Notes under the pieces: model-generated
Databases searched by the model: none
What the model was told of the DNA's origin: nothing
Seen by the model: the letters and a program-made list of their open reading frames with translations, nothing else
Shown: positions 1 through 8,404 of the stretch, one piece after another
Numbering within the stretch: the first letter of the stretch is position 1
Layout of the letters: every line of letters begins with the position of its first letter
Assembly: GCA_045579705.1 (NCBI GenBank)
Contig: JAZNMP010000037.1
Location: 1-58,448 of the forward strand
Length of the DNA stretch: 58,448 bases
Direction of reading: 5' to 3'
Source: Lachnocurva sp045579705
Lineage (GTDB): Bacteria > Bacillota > Clostridia > Lachnospirales > Lachnospiraceae
Translations under genes and position numbers: made by a program

Positions 1-1
1 T

Positions 2-16
2 CAGACTGAAGACAAA
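2..16 (+). repeat. Left terminal inverted repeat of the IS
   Basis: CAGACTGAAGACAAA pairs with the reverse complement of 1653-1667 (CAGAGTGAAGACAAA), with one mismatch at position 5. Confidence 0.85.
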
Positions 17-121
17 CGCCTTTCGTGATTTAGGTAATCATGAGAGGCGTTTCTTCGTATATATTTTATTTTCCCTTGTTTGGAAGCCCCCAAATGTAAA
101 ATATATGAGGATTTTACCTGC

Positions 122-1534
122 CTATACAGGTTGTAATCTCCATTCTTCCTTAATCATTGCCAGTTTTTTAAGATTCATGGCAGCATAAGTAAGCGCGACC
201 TTCATTTTCATTCGCGCCTTTCCATACATCTGCGTATATCTGAATCCATGGTTTTCTTTTGCTGTCCCAAAGATCCGCTCGATTGTTTCTTTTCGATGTG
301 AATATACATCTTTCATGCCTATAGTTTGGCGTATGTCCTCACATTTTTCCATGTAGTCTTCCCATACATGCCGCGTAACGAGCTTTACATGATTTTTACT
401 TGCCGTACACTGCTCAAGATACGGACATGATTCGCAAACCTTTCCACAGCTCTTATATTCACGATATCCATCACGATTTGTAGTTCTATAATTTAAAACC
501 TGATTGTTTGGGCAAATATAGCAATCATTGTACTCATCGTACACATACTCGTATTTCTTAAAGAATCCATCTTTGGTCATCGGACGTTTATATGGGAACA
601 CAGGGTCTACACCATCATCTAATAAAAGTTTTGCAATAGCAGGTGTCTTGTATCCGGCATCAACGACACAACGTTTCATTCCAATATCCTGCAATTTATC
701 GTAAAGACCTTTGAAGGTACGGCTATCGTGTTCGTTACCGGGATTAACTGTAAATCCAAGAATCCAGCCATTTTTATCACATGCTGTTTCGATACCGTAT
801 GCAAAGACATGCTTATGCTCACCTTTACGGAACCATCCGCTTTCCGGATCCGTTGTGCTACATTTGATAGTTTTTCCATCTAATGGGACATCATCAGTAT
901 AGTCTTCGAACTTATCGCCAGAACCACCGCTTGGCTTGTTATCATCGTCTTTATCTTTTAATGGTTTCTTCCCATGTGCTTCACGATCAACATCAATGTC
1001 CTTACGGAGCATTTCGGCATAGAATAACGCTTCCTCTTTTGCGATGCGACGCTGCATCTTCTTATTGTTCGCGCGAGCCTTTACGTGAGTTGCATCCACA
1101 AAAACTTCGGTCGGATCCACCAACTTAAACTTATAGCATTCTTCCAGGATATGCTGAAATATTTGTTCAAACAGATCAGTACCTTCAAATCGACGCTTAT
1201 AATTCTTACCGAATGTTGTAAAGTGTGGTACTTTTTCGCCTAGTTCTAAACCAAGAAACCAACGATATGCGATATTTACATCAATCTCTTTGATGGTTTG
1301 ACGCATGCTTTTTATACCATACAAGTACTGAATAAATGCGATTTTAATTAGCACAACTGGGTCAATGCTAGGACGACCATTGTCTGGAGAATACTTATCG
1401 CGAACGAGGTCATAAATGAATGACCAGTCAATTGCTTTGTCGATAATTCGTAGAAGATGATCCTGTGGAACAAGGTCATCAATCGATACCATTTGAATCT
1501 GTTTTCTTACGCGCTCTGTTTGTTCCGTAATCAT
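122..1534 (-). CDS. IS1182-family DDE transposase
   Basis: A 470-residue transposase that would cut and join the ends of the surrounding element. The N-terminal part (about 1-130) is the InsH-type helical DNA-binding region of IS5/IS1182 enzymes. The DDE catalytic core is visible: VDATHVKA (first Asp), VVDAGYK (second Asp) and ETIERIFGTAKENHG (Glu) near the C-terminus. A cysteine cluster (CYIC, CGKVCESCPYLEQC) typical of this family lies between the second Asp and the Glu. The frame is intact and full length, so the copy could be active. Family is confident; activity is inferred. Confidence 0.93.
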   Translation of the reverse strand: MITEQTERVRKQIQMVSIDDLVPQDHLLRIIDKAIDWSFIYDLVRDKYSPDNGRPSIDPVVLIKIAFIQYLYGIKSMRQTIKEIDVNIAYRWFLGLELGEKVPHFTTFGKNYKRRFEGTDLFEQIFQHILEECYKFKLVDPTEVFVDATHVKARANNKKMQRRIAKEEALFYAEMLRKDIDVDREAHGKKPLKDKDDDNKPSGGSGDKFEDYTDDVPLDGKTIKCSTTDPESGWFRKGEHKHVFAYGIETACDKNGWILGFTVNPGNEHDSRTFKGLYDKLQDIGMKRCVVDAGYKTPAIAKLLLDDGVDPVFPYKRPMTKDGFFKKYEYVYDEYNDCYICPNNQVLNYRTTNRDGYREYKSCGKVCESCPYLEQCTASKNHVKLVTRHVWEDYMEKCEDIRQTIGMKDVYSHRKETIERIFGTAKENHGFRYTQMYGKARMKMKVALTYAAMNLKKLAMIKEEWRLQPV

Positions 1535-1652
1535 GGGTTACACCGCCTTATTTGATACTATTATTATACCAAACAAAAGGGTGAAAAGCCCGTAATATAA
1601 GGATTTTTTGATATTTCAGCATAAAGAAAAGGCCGTGTTGATTAACACGACC

Positions 1653-1667
1653 TTTGTCTTCACTCTG
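1653..1667 (-). repeat. Right terminal inverted repeat of the IS
   Basis: TTTGTCTTCACTCTG on the plus strand is the inverted partner of 2-16 and marks the outer boundary of the element, 85 bp before the trpS start. Confidence 0.85.
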
Positions 1668-1668
1668 T

Positions 1669-1697
1669 GGGAGATTTGTAAAAATCTCCCTTTTTTT
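1669..1697 (+). terminator. Rho-independent terminator next to the IS end
   Basis: GGGAGATTT / AAATCTCCC stem with a short loop, followed by seven T. It starts two bases after the IS right repeat. It reads on the plus strand and probably belongs to a gene that lay left of the IS before insertion. Confidence 0.75.
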
Positions 1698-1706
1698 ATG
1701 CAAATA

Positions 1707-1715
1707 TGGTATGAT
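1707..1715 (+). promoter_or_regulatory. Possible extended -10 promoter for trpS
   Basis: TGGTATGAT fits an extended -10 (TGN plus a TATAAT-like hexamer) 37 bp before the TTG start. No good -35 is visible at 17 bp. Confidence 0.3.
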
Positions 1716-1751
1716 TTTTATTGATTAAAATTAAAGGGAGGCACATTAGTT

Positions 1752-2852
1752 TTGGCTGAAACAGAAAAGAAAATCATCCTTACCGGAGACCGTCCTACAG
1801 GCAAGCTCCATCTCGGACATTATGTAGGTTCTCTAAAGCGTCGCGTTGAGCTTCAGAACTCTGGTGAATTTGATGAAATTAATATTATGATTGCCGATGA
1901 TCAGGCACTTACAGATAACGCAGATAACCCTCAGAAGATCCGTGATAATATGATTGAGGTAGCACTCGACTATCTATCAGTTGGACTCGATCCTTCAAAG
2001 TCTACAATCTTCGTACAGTCAGGCATACCTGCACTTCACGCACTAACTTTTTACTATATGAATCTGGTTACTACTGCCAGACTTTCACGTAACCCAACAG
2101 TAAAGAGCGAAATTCAGATGAGAGGTTTCGATAATGAAGGACTTCCAGCTGGATTCTTTACATACCCGGTTTCACAGGCTGCCGATATCACTGCTTTTAA
2201 AGCTACAACAGTTCCAGCTGGCGAAGACCAGGAACCTATGATCGAGCAGACACGTGAAATCGTTCGTAAGTTCAACTCTACTTATGGCGAGGTTCTCGTA
2301 GAGCCAAAGATTCTACTTCCTGAATCAAAAGCTCAGCTTCGTCTGCCAGGTATCGATGGTAAGGCAAAGATGTCAAAGTCACTCGGAAACTGCATCTTCC
2401 TCTCAGACGATGCCGCTACTGTTAAAACTAAAGTTATGAGCATGTACACAGACCCTACTCATATCAATGTAGCAGATCCAGGACATGTCGAAGGAAACAT
2501 GGTATTCACTTACCTCGACGCATTCTCTCGTCCTGATCAGTTCGCAGAGTATCTTCCTGATTACTCATGTCTCGATGAGATGAAAGAGCATTATGCAAAG
2601 GGTGGTCTCGGCGATGTTAAATGTAAGAAATTCCTCATCAAGGTATTAGAGGAAATGCTCACTCCTATCAGAGCAGAAAGAGCAAAATGGGAAGCAAAGA
2701 TTCCTGAAGTATACGATATCCTGCTCAAGGGAACAGAGAAATCCCGTGAGAAGACAAACCAGACTCTCGAAGAAGTTCGCGAGGCCATGCGTATCAATTA
2801 CTTCAAAGATGATTCTATTATTTCAGATTGGGAAAAATGGATTACTAAATAA
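1752..2852 (+). CDS. trpS: Tryptophan--tRNA ligase
   Basis: Class I aminoacyl-tRNA synthetase charging tRNA-Trp in the cytoplasm. The ATP-binding HIGH-type motif is HLGH at residues 20-23 and the second signature is KMSKS in the AKMSKSLGN stretch near residue 207. Length (366 residues) is close to the usual 330-360. The start is TTG, chosen because AGGGAGG (1735-1741) lies 10 bases upstream and translation gives the normal N-terminus ahead of the TGDRPTGK motif. No room remains for a T-box leader between the terminator at 1669-1697 and the start. The HD-GYP gene follows 15 bp downstream, suggesting co-transcription. Confidence 0.96.
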   Translation: MAETEKKIILTGDRPTGKLHLGHYVGSLKRRVELQNSGEFDEINIMIADDQALTDNADNPQKIRDNMIEVALDYLSVGLDPSKSTIFVQSGIPALHALTFYYMNLVTTARLSRNPTVKSEIQMRGFDNEGLPAGFFTYPVSQAADITAFKATTVPAGEDQEPMIEQTREIVRKFNSTYGEVLVEPKILLPESKAQLRLPGIDGKAKMSKSLGNCIFLSDDAATVKTKVMSMYTDPTHINVADPGHVEGNMVFTYLDAFSRPDQFAEYLPDYSCLDEMKEHYAKGGLGDVKCKKFLIKVLEEMLTPIRAERAKWEAKIPEVYDILLKGTEKSREKTNQTLEEVREAMRINYFKDDSIISDWEKWITK

Positions 2853-2867
2853 CAGGAGTAAAATGTC

Positions 2868-4007
2868 ATGAAGTACATCAGACCTGAAAAATTAGAAGTT
2901 GGAATGATTCTGGCCAATCCCGTCTACGACGAAAAAGGCTTGTGCTTGCTTACTGCAAACAAAGAACTCACCCCAGATATCATTTCTAGACTACAGGAAA
3001 GACATTGTGGATTGTATATCTTTGATGAGTTTTCTAAATTCGAAGATATCAACATAATCATCTCTGACGATGTCAGAAATGCCATTATGACCAACACTGA
3101 GCAGTTAAAGATTGACAGCGTACTCTTCTACTCTAATATGATCGTAGAGAAACTGCTTCAAGAAGAGAACATCCTCATGGACACTGGCGCCTTGAAGGAA
3201 TACGACCAGAGCATCTATGAACATTCATTAAATGTCGCCATGCTTGCAACAAACACAGCTATCGGAATGGGACTTTCAAATGAAGAATTGCAGCATGTAG
3301 CTCAGGCAGCGCTACTTCATGATATTGGAAAACAGATGATCCCCCTTGAGATTCTCAACAAACAAGGCGAATTGACAAAGGATGAATTCGAATTGATTCG
3401 TTGCCATCCTCAGTTCGGATATGACATGCTGTATTCAGACAACAGAATTCATCCGGAGGTACGCTCCGCTATTCTGTGTCATCACGAGAATTATAATGGA
3501 AAAGGTTATCCAAACAAACTTTCAGGAAATAACATTCCATTGATCGCACGTATCATTCGAATTGCCGATACATACGACGCTATGTATCATAAGAGAAGCT
3601 ATAAGAACCCACTGCCAGCAAGCGAGGTTCTCGAATATCTCATGAGTAACAACGGTACACTCTTTGACCTGTCTATCATGCAGGTATTCCTACAGTACAT
3701 CGTACTCTACCCGGTAGGTACAGACGTACTTCTCTCCACAGGAGAAAAAGCTCGTGTTATCAAAAACCGAGCTAAATCTGTAAACCGACCTGTTGTTATG
3801 ACTTATGGAGATATGAAAACACTCGATCTAGCAAAGGATCCTGAGTGCTTCTCTATCACTATCATAGATACACAGCACATGGATCAGGATTCCGAGCTGG
3901 CTCGCGAAGAACACAGACTCGAGCGAATCCTGGAAACTACTTCAGAAGAAGAGAAATCCAGTGAACTGGTTGAATACGACCAGGAACCAAACGCAACATC
4001 AGAATAA
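2868..4007 (+). CDS. HD-GYP domain phosphodiesterase
   Basis: A 379-residue protein predicted to hydrolyse cyclic di-GMP or a related signal. The N-terminal 100 residues are a poorly conserved domain starting with a short 'MKYIRPEKLEVGMIL' segment often seen before HD-GYP domains. The catalytic domain shows HD at 151-152 (LLHDIGK), HHE at 205-207 and GKGYP at 211-215, so the metal-binding and GYP signatures are intact. There is no membrane segment or receiver domain, so the input is unknown. The C-terminal 60 residues are acidic and look disordered. It follows trpS by 15 bp and ends one base before the convergent GH2 gene. Confidence 0.9.
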   Translation: MKYIRPEKLEVGMILANPVYDEKGLCLLTANKELTPDIISRLQERHCGLYIFDEFSKFEDINIIISDDVRNAIMTNTEQLKIDSVLFYSNMIVEKLLQEENILMDTGALKEYDQSIYEHSLNVAMLATNTAIGMGLSNEELQHVAQAALLHDIGKQMIPLEILNKQGELTKDEFELIRCHPQFGYDMLYSDNRIHPEVRSAILCHHENYNGKGYPNKLSGNNIPLIARIIRIADTYDAMYHKRSYKNPLPASEVLEYLMSNNGTLFDLSIMQVFLQYIVLYPVGTDVLLSTGEKARVIKNRAKSVNRPVVMTYGDMKTLDLAKDPECFSITIIDTQHMDQDSELAREEHRLERILETTSEEEKSSELVEYDQEPNATSE

Positions 4008-4008
4008 A

Positions 4009-5781
4009 TTATAGATTTCTATATATCTCTGCGATTCGGTCTGCGATAGCTCGCATCCTCTGCTTATCAACCTTGCAGATGCGTCTATCATAGGTGTAAA
4101 AACCGTTTGACTCATCTTCGACATCGTAGCTCTGAGTAAAGATCGTACCGCAGAGACCTCTTTTTATTTCCGGAAAAACTTCATTCGTGTAAAGTTTCTC
4201 TATCATAGACATCAGCATTTCTTCATCAGTGGCATTTGAATAACCATAAGAACTCTTAGGATTAAACATATGTCCATCGACTGTAAGAGAATACCCACCA
4301 AACTCAGAAACTACTACCGGTCTGTCTGACTCAGGATATTTAACTGGGTGATAATAAACATGATAACTGTCTACGTCAGATTTGTCCTGCCAGAACCAAC
4401 CTGAAGTTGAATCAACTATACGGGTATCATCTACAGACTTCAGAATTTCATACATCTTATCACTTTCAAACTGTCCCCAGCCTTCATTAAAGATCGTATA
4501 ATAGCAAATCGACGGAAAATTATAAAGGCGCTCGAGCGTACCTATCATATTCTCACGAAAGATTTTCTTTACCTTCAAACTGATAGGTCTATGCAAATCA
4601 GACTTCTTCTGATTACCCATGTTTGCGAGCGCAGTATCCCTCACAAAGGAATATTTTCCGTTATTTACCATATCCTGCCATACGATCATTCCAAGCCTGT
4701 CACAGGCCTCATAGAAGTAGCTAGGCTCTATCTTTATATGTTTTCGAATCGTATTAAATCCGAGTTCCTTCATACGACGAACATCGTCATAGTAATCCTG
4801 CTCCGTATTTGGAGTGTAGATGCCTTCCGGGAAGTAACCCTGGTCCAAAACACCGTGGAAGAAGTAAGGCTTACCGTTTAGAAGCAGACGATTCTTCTCA
4901 CCAACTTTTTCTATGCCGACTGTACGAAGTCCAAAGTAAGAGTTCACGATATCGTGCTGCTCGCCCTCTTCGAACCCCTCTGCCACAATATCATCATAAG
5001 ACCTGCCATCCAAATCGTTATATGCACGAATTCGAATGTCATAGAGGTTCGGCTCCTCCGGTGACCAAAGGTGAGGATTCTCTATATCTATCCTCTTCTC
5101 TATACAACTTCCCATAGTATCCATATACTTGGAAAGCTTAATATTTTTAACTACTTTCTGGTTTGGATCCTGACTCGGATAGAGAATATCGACATCGAAA
5201 TACGACGCCGTAGATTTGATCTTTAAATCAATCCCTTTCAAATCAGGTTTAATCTTTATATCCTGAACATAATCTTTCCACACGCTCTCCATCCAGACAG
5301 TCTGCCAGATGCCAGAAACAGGTGTATACCACATGCCTCCTCGCATCCTGCGCTGCTTTCCATAAGGATAGATATGGGACAATCTGTCGATAATACGAAC
5401 TCTGAGAACCTGTTCTTCATTTGGTCGCACGAATTCTGTTATATCATACGAAAAAGGAAGGTATCCGCCTTCATGCTTGCCTATATACCTTCCATCTATA
5501 AAGATTTCAGCCACCTGATCGACAGCACCAAAATGAAGGATTACCCTGTCTCGGATGAAATCCGATGGCACAGTAAAATCCCTCATATAGGTGAACTCGT
5601 CCGGGACTAATTTCATTCTATATTTTGAATTTAATGATTGAAGTGGATATGGAACTACTACTCCTTTATTCCAGATCCCATTCAGATTTAGATATGAATC
5701 TCTGACTAATTCACGTCTTGGATACTGAGTTAATGGGATATCCCCAACCTGACTTTCCATACGAAGTATGTTCTTCTGCAT
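4009..5781 (-). CDS. Glycoside hydrolase family 2 (beta-galactosidase/glucuronidase-like)
   Basis: A 590-residue GH2 enzyme. Domains in order: sugar-binding jelly roll (about 15-170, with GGYLPFSYDI), immunoglobulin-like domain (about 172-290) and TIM barrel (about 290-590). The predicted acid/base is E433 in FNEGW and the nucleophile E493 in VSEFGGY. There is no signal peptide, so it should act on imported oligosaccharides in the cytoplasm. Substrate (beta-galactoside, glucuronide or mannoside) cannot be read from the sequence. A GGGG ribosome binding site precedes the ATG. It follows the histidine kinase by 20 bp and is the last gene of the minus-strand operon. Confidence 0.88.
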   Translation of the reverse strand: MQKNILRMESQVGDIPLTQYPRRELVRDSYLNLNGIWNKGVVVPYPLQSLNSKYRMKLVPDEFTYMRDFTVPSDFIRDRVILHFGAVDQVAEIFIDGRYIGKHEGGYLPFSYDITEFVRPNEEQVLRVRIIDRLSHIYPYGKQRRMRGGMWYTPVSGIWQTVWMESVWKDYVQDIKIKPDLKGIDLKIKSTASYFDVDILYPSQDPNQKVVKNIKLSKYMDTMGSCIEKRIDIENPHLWSPEEPNLYDIRIRAYNDLDGRSYDDIVAEGFEEGEQHDIVNSYFGLRTVGIEKVGEKNRLLLNGKPYFFHGVLDQGYFPEGIYTPNTEQDYYDDVRRMKELGFNTIRKHIKIEPSYFYEACDRLGMIVWQDMVNNGKYSFVRDTALANMGNQKKSDLHRPISLKVKKIFRENMIGTLERLYNFPSICYYTIFNEGWGQFESDKMYEILKSVDDTRIVDSTSGWFWQDKSDVDSYHVYYHPVKYPESDRPVVVSEFGGYSLTVDGHMFNPKSSYGYSNATDEEMLMSMIEKLYTNEVFPEIKRGLCGTIFTQSYDVEDESNGFYTYDRRICKVDKQRMRAIADRIAEIYRNL

Positions 5782-5801
5782 ATTAACCCCTTTTTGTAAT
5801 A

Positions 5802-7442
5802 TTAATCGTGTATAACAGGAAGAATTATCTTGTAGAAAGTTCCTTTGCCATTTATCTTTCTATCAGAAATAGAAATCTTTCCTTTGTGGCTTTCCACGAT
5901 AGATTTCGCGATAGAAAGTCCGAGCCCTGTTCCTTGTCCATTGCTTCGAGCATTCTCCGCAACCACAAAAGGTTCAAAGATGATTTCCTTCATTTCCTCT
6001 GGAATTCCCGGTCCATCATCTCCGATTTCTATCTTCATAATATCTTTTCCGTATCTCAGACAGAAATAAATAGTGGTTCCTTCTTCTGTATATTTTACAG
6101 CATTTGAAATGATATTTTCAAATACTCTTCTAAACTGAAGCTTATCAAAAGAAACCTTTACCACTTCTTCTGGAATCTCAACATCCACTTTGTAGCCAGC
6201 CAGTGTCAGTTCCTGGTATTTTGAAGCTACGTACTCACGGAAGAATTCACAGATATCTTCCGTTCTAAACTCATATTTAAACTTCGGATGCTCCAGTCTC
6301 GCGAAATCACTGAATGAGTTAATCAGCTCAACCAAAGCAGTCGTCTTATTTCCTATGATTTCCAGATACTTCTGCATCTCCTGCTCAGGAATCAGACCAT
6401 CTCGCATGGCATCGACATAACCCTGAATAACTGTAATAGGTGTCTTTAGGTCATGCGAAATATCCGCGAGCATCTGCTGTCTGGATTCCTCCGACTTCTG
6501 CAGCTGCATTTCCATATTATTAAAGGTATCTACTACCTGGTTAAATTCTTTCGTTCCCTGTGGAATATCGATCTGCTCCCTGTCACCTCTTGCGAATCCA
6601 TTCATCGCCATACGAAGTTGTTTCAGTGGACGACGCATCTTTGAACTCATCCTAAAGATAGTGATAAACACCGCCAGCAAGATAGCTGTCAAATAGAAAC
6701 TCATCAGTGCAAAATGAAGTTTCGCAGATTTATCTTCTGCCTTATGATATGGACTTTCCGAATGAATCAACAGGAATCTGTGCTTTCCACTGTTTGTCTT
6801 AAAAGCATACTTCTGAAGTACCAAAGCATTATCATATTTAAGGTTTTCAGAGGACTCGATCAGATAATTAAGTTCTTTTTCCGTAAGCTTCTCACCCTGG
6901 AATTTCATGTTCGTGTACATAATCTCGTTATTCGAATTCAAAACGATAATACCGTTAACATCTTCGCCCGATTTCTGATTGTATTTGTTCTGAATAACCA
7001 GCATTCCATAGTCACCGTTCTTTAGAATAGGCACTATAGAGTAGTTAATATCAGTATTTACATCCTCGATATACTTCAAAGCCACTTCATCATATTTGTT
7101 CTTTGTATTAGGTTTTGATGAGTAATAAACCTTTCCCTTAGAATCAACTACTTCGATGTAGCCTTTGCGACCAATATAATTCTTTAAAATGATAGAGCTA
7201 TAGTCTTCGTCCTGTAATGCGGATTTCTGCTCAATAATCTTGTTAATCTTTGACTCTTTGTAGATATTTGCATTTATCTTTGCATTTCCCTTTATAAGTA
7301 GAAAAGTAAAGAATAGAATTGCTGCAATCAGCACAAAAAACTCTTTAAGCAAAAAAAGATAGAAGCTCGGGGCTTCTTCTCTTTTCTTACGGATACGCTC
7401 TATTAAGTTGTAAATCATCGATTTCTTAATACATTCCTGCAT
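5802..7442 (-). CDS. Membrane sensor histidine kinase (PhoR/VanS type)
   Basis: A 546-residue kinase with two membrane segments (about 34-51 and 242-263) around a roughly 190-residue extracellular sensor region, a HAMP domain (about 266-318), the phosphoacceptor H330 in DISHDLKTPI, and an ATPase domain with NAVKYTEEG, DDGPGIP and GTGLGLSIAKSI. It is complete. The gene starts 3 bp after the response regulator, so the two form a pair. Translation may instead begin at residue 9; neither start has a clear ribosome binding site. Its position behind a wall-polymer modification cluster suggests it senses envelope state, which is inferred. Confidence 0.92.
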   Translation of the reverse strand: MQECIKKSMIYNLIERIRKKREEAPSFYLFLLKEFFVLIAAILFFTFLLIKGNAKINANIYKESKINKIIEQKSALQDEDYSSIILKNYIGRKGYIEVVDSKGKVYYSSKPNTKNKYDEVALKYIEDVNTDINYSIVPILKNGDYGMLVIQNKYNQKSGEDVNGIIVLNSNNEIMYTNMKFQGEKLTEKELNYLIESSENLKYDNALVLQKYAFKTNSGKHRFLLIHSESPYHKAEDKSAKLHFALMSFYLTAILLAVFITIFRMSSKMRRPLKQLRMAMNGFARGDREQIDIPQGTKEFNQVVDTFNNMEMQLQKSEESRQQMLADISHDLKTPITVIQGYVDAMRDGLIPEQEMQKYLEIIGNKTTALVELINSFSDFARLEHPKFKYEFRTEDICEFFREYVASKYQELTLAGYKVDVEIPEEVVKVSFDKLQFRRVFENIISNAVKYTEEGTTIYFCLRYGKDIMKIEIGDDGPGIPEEMKEIIFEPFVVAENARSNGQGTGLGLSIAKSIVESHKGKISISDRKINGKGTFYKIILPVIHD

Positions 7443-7445
7443 AGA

Positions 7446-8147
7446 TTATTTACCATCTTCAAATTTATATCCCAATCCTCGAACTGTCATCAAGTACTTA
7501 GGATTCTTTGTATCCTCTTCTATCTTTGTTCTCAGATTTGAAATATGAACAGTAATCGTGCTTTCGTCAGCAACAAAACTATCACCATTCAAATATTCAT
7601 AAATCTGAACCTTTGTATAGATTCTACCCAGGTTTGACATGAGTAGATTTAAAATCTTGTACTCGGTAGGAGTTATGATGATTTCCTCTTCATTCTTAAA
7701 AAGCTTCATCTTCTGATTATCCAATGTCAGTTCACCAACATGAATAGTATCAGAATCAATAGATGTTGCTGAATCGAGTTTATACACTCGACGAATATTG
7801 CTGTTTACCCTAGCGATAACTTCGAGAGGATTAAAAGGTTTAGTGAGATAATCATCTGCTCCGATATTTAGTCCTATAATCTTGTCACTGTCTTCTCTCT
7901 TTGCAGAAATAACGATGATAGGGAAAGTATAATCCTCTCGCACTTTCTGAATGAGATCATAGCCATTCATTTCAGGCATCATGATATCAAACAGCGCGAT
8001 ATCTACTTCATTCTCCTGAATAAGCTCGAAAGCTTTTCGACCATTTGGAGCAGAGAGGACTTCATAGCCCTCATTCTCCAAATATAGACGAAGTACGCCT
8101 ACGATATCAGAATCATCTTCTGCAATTAAAACACGATACTTTCTCAT
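7446..8147 (-). CDS. OmpR-family response regulator
   Basis: A 233-residue regulator with a receiver domain (D11, D12 acidic pocket, phosphoacceptor D54 in LFDIMMPEM, conserved Lys in LTKPFNP) and a C-terminal winged helix (TPTEYKILNLLM ... ISNLRTKIEED ... TVRGLGYKFE). The ATG at 8147 is chosen over an upstream one at 8183 because it gives the standard MRKYRVLIAEDD start and has AAGG at normal distance. The longer form would overlap the carrier-protein gene. Likely partner is the downstream kinase. A direct repeat of TTAACA with 11-bp pitch upstream of the operon (13820-13836) is a candidate binding site. Confidence 0.93.
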   Translation of the reverse strand: MRKYRVLIAEDDSDIVGVLRLYLENEGYEVLSAPNGRKAFELIQENEVDIALFDIMMPEMNGYDLIQKVREDYTFPIIVISAKREDSDKIIGLNIGADDYLTKPFNPLEVIARVNSNIRRVYKLDSATSIDSDTIHVGELTLDNQKMKLFKNEEEIIITPTEYKILNLLMSNLGRIYTKVQIYEYLNGDSFVADESTITVHISNLRTKIEEDTKNPKYLMTVRGLGYKFEDGK

Positions 8148-8157
8148 ATATAAAACC

Positions 8158-8388
8158 TTACTGCTCTTCCTGAAGGCGCTCAACCATAGCGAGAATAGCT
8201 TCAGCTGAGTTAAAGTTCTCTGGTGTCATTTCTGAAGCGTCGATAGAAATATCGTATTCTTCCTCAAGTTCTCCAACCAAAGAGATGATTCCAAATGAAT
8301 CTAGTAAATGATCATCGATAAGAGCTGTCTCATTTTCAAAATCAATGCTATCATCGATATCTTCCAAAATCTCAAGTAACTTTTCCAT
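8158..8388 (-). CDS. Acyl/peptidyl carrier protein (DltC-like)
   Basis: A 76-residue acidic carrier protein. S31 in LLDSFGIISLV is the expected attachment site for 4'-phosphopantetheine, and the length and four-helix pattern match DltC. It would carry the amino acid activated by the DltA-like enzyme as a thioester. It sits 16 bp after the PLP decarboxylase gene and 10 bp before the response regulator. This location suggests the decarboxylase may act on the carrier-bound amino acid, as BtrK does on glutamyl-BtrI in butirosin synthesis. That is an analogy and not shown here. Confidence 0.88.
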   Translation of the reverse strand: MEKLLEILEDIDDSIDFENETALIDDHLLDSFGIISLVGELEEEYDISIDASEMTPENFNSAEAILAMVERLQEEQ

Positions 8389-8404
8389 TATAAATACCTC
8401 TTTC

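Larger units (their letters stand above)
2..1667 (-). mobile_element. IS1182-family insertion sequence, apparently complete
   Basis: A 1.67 kb element bounded by 15-bp imperfect terminal inverted repeats (2-16 and 1653-1667, 14 of 15 matching) encloses one full-length transposase gene. Just inside each end is a hairpin (arms 14-21/45-52 on the left, about 1627-1639/1644-1655 on the right). The right one, read on the minus strand, is followed by a T-rich run and would stop outside transcripts from entering the transposase gene. Only one base lies outside the left end, so the target duplication cannot be checked. Family assignment rests on the transposase; the ends are seen directly. Confidence 0.85.

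Noticed and set aside
1668..1751. T-box leader for trpS
   Set aside because: Only 84 bp separate the IS end from the start codon and no specifier or T-box sequence is seen.
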